A DNA stretch of 16,762 bases from JAWOFN01 sp046497505 [NCBI: bacterium] (GTDB lineage Bacteria > Blakebacterota > Blakebacteria > Blakebacterales), in assembly GCA_046497505.1 (NCBI GenBank), contig JAWOFN010000119.1, forward strand, positions 1 through 16,762, written 5' to 3'. A model generated the notes under the pieces. The model was not told the origin of the DNA, did not search any database, and saw only the letters and a list, made by a program, of their open reading frames with translations. Position 1 is the first letter of the stretch. The number at the start of each line of letters is the position of its first letter. The translations under genes and the position numbers were made by a program. This document shows, piece after piece, positions 14,222 to 16,762 of this stretch.

Positions 14222-14264
14222 CGTTCACGTCATGAACGAATTTCGTTCACGGTGTGAACGATTT
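14222..14264. repeat. Two palindromes repeated with a 22-bp period
   Basis: CGTTCA-N5-TGAACG (14222-14238) is followed by CGTTCAC-GGT-GTGAACG (14244-14260), so the units start exactly 22 bases apart, about two helical turns. The second stem is followed by ATTTTC. They lie 18 bases after the vapC stop and could be a double terminator or a cooperative operator; the regular spacing favours protein binding. Confidence 0.7.
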
Positions 14265-14326
14265 TCACCGAAACGGTCCGAGAGCCTGCTGTGGCAGGGA
14301 GAAGCACCTTTCAGACGCATGCCTCC

Positions 14327-14418
14327 GAATACAATCACTTAATCAGATCGAGTACAATCGCTAAACCGGAATCGGTACGATCCCTAAACCAGAATCGGTA
14401 CGATTCCTTTAACAGCCT
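14327..14418. repeat. Four tandem 23-bp repeat units (array 1)
   Basis: Units begin at 14327, 14350, 14373 and 14396. The motif TAC(A/G)AT(C/T) recurs at 14330, 14353, 14376 and 14399, exactly 23 bases apart. Units 2 and 3 share GTAC-AATC/GATC, CTAAACC and GAAT blocks; units 3 and 4 both begin CGGTACGAT. Units 1 and 4 are more diverged. The array is iteron-like and lies between the vapBC and AbiE-like operons with no gene in it. Confidence 0.8.
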
Positions 14419-14439
14419 GTGCCGCTTTGCTGCATTATC

Positions 14440-14462
14440 CCCGCGGAGAGGGAATCCGCGGG
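14440..14462. repeat. GC-rich stem-loop
   Basis: CCCGCGGA (14440-14447) pairs perfectly with TCCGCGGG (14455-14462) around a 7-base loop. It is placed directly between the 23-bp array and copy 2 of the hairpin repeat. No T-run follows, so a terminator is possible but not shown. Confidence 0.4.
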
Positions 14463-14470
14463 ATCAGGGG

Positions 14471-14598
14471 GCCGCTTTGAGGATGGCAGACCCTCCTGGT
14501 TACGGGTGGAAGCCCAGGCAGGTCGGTGAGCCGGATCTCGCGAAGCGAGAATCCGAGGGGTGAGGGTGCCGCCTCGTACTGGTAGTCTTGGCACAAGG
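14471..14598 (+). repeat. Hairpin repeat, copy 2 (upstream of AbiE-like pair)
   Basis: Second copy of the element at 13438-13560, same orientation. The 24-base core is 14532-14555, identical to copy 1, and GCACAAGG is at 14591-14598. The copy starts 195 bases before the start codon of its operon; copy 1 starts 189 bases before vapB. Conservation is highest across the hairpin (last 40 aligned bases 36/40 identical). Confidence 0.75.
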
Positions 14599-14602
14599 AT
14601 AC

Positions 14603-14659
14603 TAACACTATCTGTTAAAGTAACATAATCGTTGTTATTGTTACAAATCGTGTTATAAT
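14603..14659 (+). promoter_or_regulatory. Leaderless-type promoter with TGTTA half-site cluster
   Basis: A perfect TATAAT at 14654-14659 ends 6 bases before the ATG at 14666, with TTGTTA at 14632-14637 as a -35 at 16-bp spacing. Transcription would start at or within a base of the ATG, and no Shine-Dalgarno exists, so the mRNA is probably leaderless. The pentamer TGTTA or its complement TAACA occurs at 14603, 14613, 14621, 14633, 14639 and 14651, likely half-sites for the helix-turn-helix protein encoded next. Confidence 0.65.
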
Positions 14660-14665
14660 AGGGCC

Positions 14666-15670
14666 ATGGAACAGATCAAGCTTGAGATCCAGGAGCACCT
14701 GGACCGGCTCGTTGGGCGCCCCATCGCCATGAAGCCCGCTCCCGGGGTCGCAGAGCAGCTGCCCGTATTCCTCGGCAGCCGCTTTGAGTTCTTCCGGATC
14801 ACCCTGTTCGGGCGTGATCGCTACCTGGCCGTCTGGAAAGGGGACTCGCGTCCAGGGCCTGGGGATCTGCATGCGCATGTCCGCCAGATGGCGTCGGAGC
14901 TCGGTGAGGAACCGGTCCTCGTGCTGCCGGAACTGGAGCATTACGTCCGGGCCAGACTCCTGCAGGCGCAGGTGGCATTCATCGTCCCCGGGAGTCAGGT
15001 CTTCATCCCGCAGTCCCTGATCGATCTGAGGCAGGCGCGACGCGGTACTTCAGATTTCAGAGCGAAGGAATCCGATAGACTGTCAGCGCCGGCCCAGCTC
15101 ATGCTGCTTCACCATCTGCTTCATGGATCCAGGGAGATCCGGGCTCTAGCTGACTGGGCTGACCGATTGGACTACTCAGCGATGTCCATGAGTCGGGCAC
15201 ACGCTGAACTCACCGACCGGGAGTTGGCCGAGTCGAGGAAATCAGGCCGCAGGGTGAATCTTCGGTTCCCGGATCCACCAGGCGATCTCTGGCGGAAGTC
15301 ACAGCCCTATCTATTCGATCCCGTCTCCGAGCGGCTTCCCGTTGAGGAAATAGCCGGAGAGGCACTGCCCAAGTCCCTCTCAGGCCTTTCCGCGCTCTCG
15401 AGGTACTCTGACCTCTCTCCAGGCAGGATTCCCACCTGCGCCCTCGCGTCGGCGGACTTCCGTCTGGCAGAAGCTGAAGGAAGGATCAGGCGACAGCCGC
15501 TGGTCGAGGAGGCGGAGTTCGTTCTCGAGAAATGGAAATACCGGCCCGATCTCCTCAGTGATGACAAGAGCATCGCAGACCCTCTCTCGGTGTATCTGTC
15601 GATGCGTAATGATCCAGATGAGCGAGTCCAGGGAGCCCTTCATGACATCGAGGCAGGTATGGGATGGTGA
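14666..15670 (+). CDS. Helix-turn-helix antitoxin-like protein of an AbiE-type pair
   Basis: 334-residue protein encoded before, and overlapping by 7 bases, an AbiEii-like nucleotidyltransferase. This is the AbiE (type IV toxin-antitoxin) layout, in which the first protein is a DNA-binding antitoxin. Residues about 30-125 form an alpha/beta region ending RLLQAQVAFIVPGSQVFIPQ then SLIDLR, a pattern I associate with MarR-type regulators paired with such nucleotidyltransferases. Residues about 143-200 form a winged helix (LMLLHHLLHGSREIRALADW, then SAMSMSRAHAELTDRELAES and a wing RKSGRRVNLRF). The C-terminal 130 residues are a third, unassigned domain. It does not look like canonical AbiEi (wHTH at the very N-terminus). 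Probably autoregulates from the half-site cluster upstream. Start at ATG 14666 fixed by the adjacent -10 box. Confidence 0.8.
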   Translation: MEQIKLEIQEHLDRLVGRPIAMKPAPGVAEQLPVFLGSRFEFFRITLFGRDRYLAVWKGDSRPGPGDLHAHVRQMASELGEEPVLVLPELEHYVRARLLQAQVAFIVPGSQVFIPQSLIDLRQARRGTSDFRAKESDRLSAPAQLMLLHHLLHGSREIRALADWADRLDYSAMSMSRAHAELTDRELAESRKSGRRVNLRFPDPPGDLWRKSQPYLFDPVSERLPVEEIAGEALPKSLSGLSALSRYSDLSPGRIPTCALASADFRLAEAEGRIRRQPLVEEAEFVLEKWKYRPDLLSDDKSIADPLSVYLSMRNDPDERVQGALHDIEAGMGW

Positions 15671-16428
15671 TCGGTCTGGAGAGGTTTCTGGATTACTTTG
15701 TGGGGTTTGAAGAGAGCTATGTCATCATCGGCGGGACCGCCTGTGACCTGCTGTTGGAGAAGGCCGGTCTGGAATTCCGGAGTACCAAGGACCTGGATAT
15801 CGTTCTGCTTCTCGGTCCTGATTCGAGGGAGTTCACCAAACGGCTGTGGGACTTCCTGACAAAGGGAGACTACAGGCACTGGAACAAGCGGGATGCCAGG
15901 CCGCAATTCTATCGATTCAGTGAACCCAGTACTCCAGGCTTCCCCGCGATGATCGAGCTTCTGGGGCGAAGCCCCCTGGAGTTGCCTCCCGGACAGACTA
16001 TCGGTCCGATTCCGACAGAGGAGGGCTTCTCCAGCTTGTCAGTCATCCTGATGGATGAGGCCTACTACAATCTGATCCTGAGTTCTCGTCGGATCGTCGG
16101 GAAGGCTCCGGTCATCGAACCGTCCGCCCTGATTCTCCTTAAGGCGAAAGCCTATCTCTCACTTTCGGCTGAGCGGGAGAAGGGGCAGCACGTACGAAGC
16201 ACCGACATCCTCAAACACCGGAATGACGTATTCAGGCTATTCCGACTCCTGAGGCCAGCCGACCGCATAGATACAAATGACGCACTCCGATCCGACCTGC
16301 GTGAGTTCATCGAGGGCTTTCCGAAGGACGCATCCGATTGGTCGGCTATCCGCCAGGCGGTTTCTGACCCCAACCTGCCCACACCTTCGGAACTTCTTCG
16401 GCAGATGAGGACGATCTACCAGCTTTGA
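15664..16428 (+). CDS. AbiEii-like nucleotidyltransferase toxin
   Basis: 254-residue nucleotidyltransferase of the AbiEii/AbiGii type. AbiEii-family toxins transfer nucleotides, in studied members to tRNA ends, arresting growth and blocking phage. Motif I is VIIGGTACDLLL (Gly23-Gly24), motif II is STKDLDIVLLL (Asp43 and Asp45 of DxD), and further conserved basic regions follow at LILLKAKAYLSL (Lys160) and STDILKHRNDVFRL (Lys184-Arg186). All recognisable active-site residues are present, so it is predicted functional. The ATG lies within the end of the preceding gene (overlap 15664-15670), so expression depends on antitoxin translation. No other gene follows within the window; noncoding tandem repeats start about 57 bases after the stop. 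Confidence 0.88.
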   Translation: MVIGLERFLDYFVGFEESYVIIGGTACDLLLEKAGLEFRSTKDLDIVLLLGPDSREFTKRLWDFLTKGDYRHWNKRDARPQFYRFSEPSTPGFPAMIELLGRSPLELPPGQTIGPIPTEEGFSSLSVILMDEAYYNLILSSRRIVGKAPVIEPSALILLKAKAYLSLSAEREKGQHVRSTDILKHRNDVFRLFRLLRPADRIDTNDALRSDLREFIEGFPKDASDWSAIRQAVSDPNLPTPSELLRQMRTIYQL

Positions 16429-16485
16429 GTGCGATTACCAGTAGCGTATCCGGAACGAATGATGACCCAGGAATCGATCTACGTT

Positions 16486-16545
16486 CCTTGAGAATGCCTT
16501 CGCGATCTTGAGAAAACGTTCGCAGGCGTGAGAAGTGAAGATCAC
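16486..16545. repeat. Three tandem 20-bp units
   Basis: (T/G)TGAGAA recurs at 16488, 16508 and 16528, exactly 20 bases apart. The first two units also share TTCGC at the same offset (CCTTGAGAATGCCTTCGCGA and TCTTGAGAAAACGTTCGCAG); the third keeps only GTGAGAA. The 20-bp period is about two helical turns. Confidence 0.6.
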
Positions 16546-16586
16546 CCTCCCCGTTACGCTGCTTCACCTCCAGCACCGCGTGAAAG

Positions 16587-16655
16587 CGGTACTTTCCGGT
16601 GCGGGAAAACGGTACTGGACCGTACGGGATATCGGTATTGGATGTGATCGGCAAT
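16587..16655. repeat. Three to four tandem 23-bp units (array 2)
   Basis: CGGTACT/CGGTATT starts at 16587, 16610 and 16633, exactly 23 bases apart, with further agreement inside the units (CCGGTGCGGGA versus CCGTACGGGA in units 1 and 2; TGGA in units 2 and 3). The preceding 23 bases (16564-16586) match only in their second half (GCGTGAAA). Period and CGGTA core are the same as in array 1. Confidence 0.7.
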
Positions 16656-16739
16656 TCAAGATCGGCGAGAAGGTATCTGCTTTGCCGATCAATTGCCTGT
16701 GAAGCGAGGGTGCGCTGGTTCAGGCGCCGCCAACTCAGA

Positions 16740-16762
16740 TCTCCACGAAGAGATCGTGGAGA
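16740..16762. repeat. Perfect 9-bp stem-loop at the window end
   Basis: TCTCCACGA (16740-16748) pairs with TCGTGGAGA (16754-16762) around the loop AGAGA. The window stops at the stem, so it cannot be said whether a T-run (terminator) or a gene follows. Confidence 0.45.

Larger units (their letters stand above)
16429..16762. other. Noncoding repeat-rich region at the right edge
   Basis: About 330 bases without a credible gene. It holds a 20-bp tandem array, a 23-bp tandem array and a terminal hairpin, each listed separately. A reverse-strand open frame at 16346-16654 runs through the repeats and has no domain-like content. The layout resembles the spacer before the AbiE-like pair, suggesting another module beyond the window. 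Confidence 0.5.

Noticed and set aside
14327-14418. CRISPR array
   Set aside because: Units are directly adjacent (23-bp period, no spacers) and diverged, unlike CRISPR repeats.
13438-14598. Integron attC sites, given one toxin-antitoxin unit per repeat
   Set aside because: I found no RYYYAAC/GTTRRRY core pair flanking either repeat, and both copies precede rather than clearly follow a single gene; the cassette analogy stays a hypothesis.
16346-16654. Minus-strand 102-aa open frame at the right edge
   Set aside because: It is built from the 20-bp and 23-bp tandem repeats and overlaps the nucleotidyltransferase end; no domain seen.
16690-16720. Third copy of the hairpin repeat
   Set aside because: Only GAAGCGAG and a few bases agree; the hairpin arms are absent.

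Overview
The window is GC-rich bacterial DNA. Its genes have high-GC codon usage, good Shine-Dalgarno sites and several GTG starts. Large secreted or lipoprotein hydrolases (an S9 peptidase, a D-aminoacylase-type amidohydrolase, an M1-like peptidase) and acidic, Glu-rich proteins would fit a soil, sediment or saline environmental phylum such as Gemmatimonadota. That assignment is an inference from gene style; there is no marker gene here to prove it.

Left and middle part (about 1-12,100), ordinary chromosomal genes: an exported S9 prolyl-oligopeptidase-family peptidase (-), an Hsp20 small heat-shock protein (-) with a clear hairpin terminator, a noncoding stretch holding the C-terminal stump of an alpha/beta hydrolase, a WalJ/YycJ-type metallo-beta-lactamase-fold protein (+), a compact arsRM operon (-) with a recognisable promoter and overlapping inverted repeats, an NTF2/SnoaL-like protein (-), a lipoprotein N-acyl-D-amino-acid deacylase (-), a divergent M1-like lipoprotein peptidase (+) with a small overlapping ORF, a SAM methyltransferase (+) and a conserved-looking 113-aa protein (+).

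Right part (about 12,100-16,762), a toxin-antitoxin island with AT-richer spacers. It holds (i) a winged-helix/MNT nucleotidyltransferase with a HEPN partner (-), both apparently disarmed: the nucleotidyltransferase has Ala in place of the first Asp of GS-x10-DxD, and the HEPN gene has lost its middle, where the RNase motif normally lies, with a frameshift; (ii) an AbrB-type antitoxin plus PIN toxin pair, vapBC-like (+); (iii) an AbiE-like pair, a 334-aa helix-turn-helix protein overlapping an AbiEii-type nucleotidyltransferase (+), probably read from a leaderless promoter studded with TGTTA half-sites.

The most unusual content is noncoding. A ~90-130-bp hairpin-bearing repeat occurs twice, each time about 190 bp before the start codon of a toxin-antitoxin operon. 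Between and after the modules lie several short tandem arrays: two 22-bp-spaced palindromes, four 23-bp units, three 20-bp units, and three to four more 23-bp units sharing a CGGTA core with the first 23-bp array. Together they suggest a modular, repeat-punctuated island that continues beyond the right edge.
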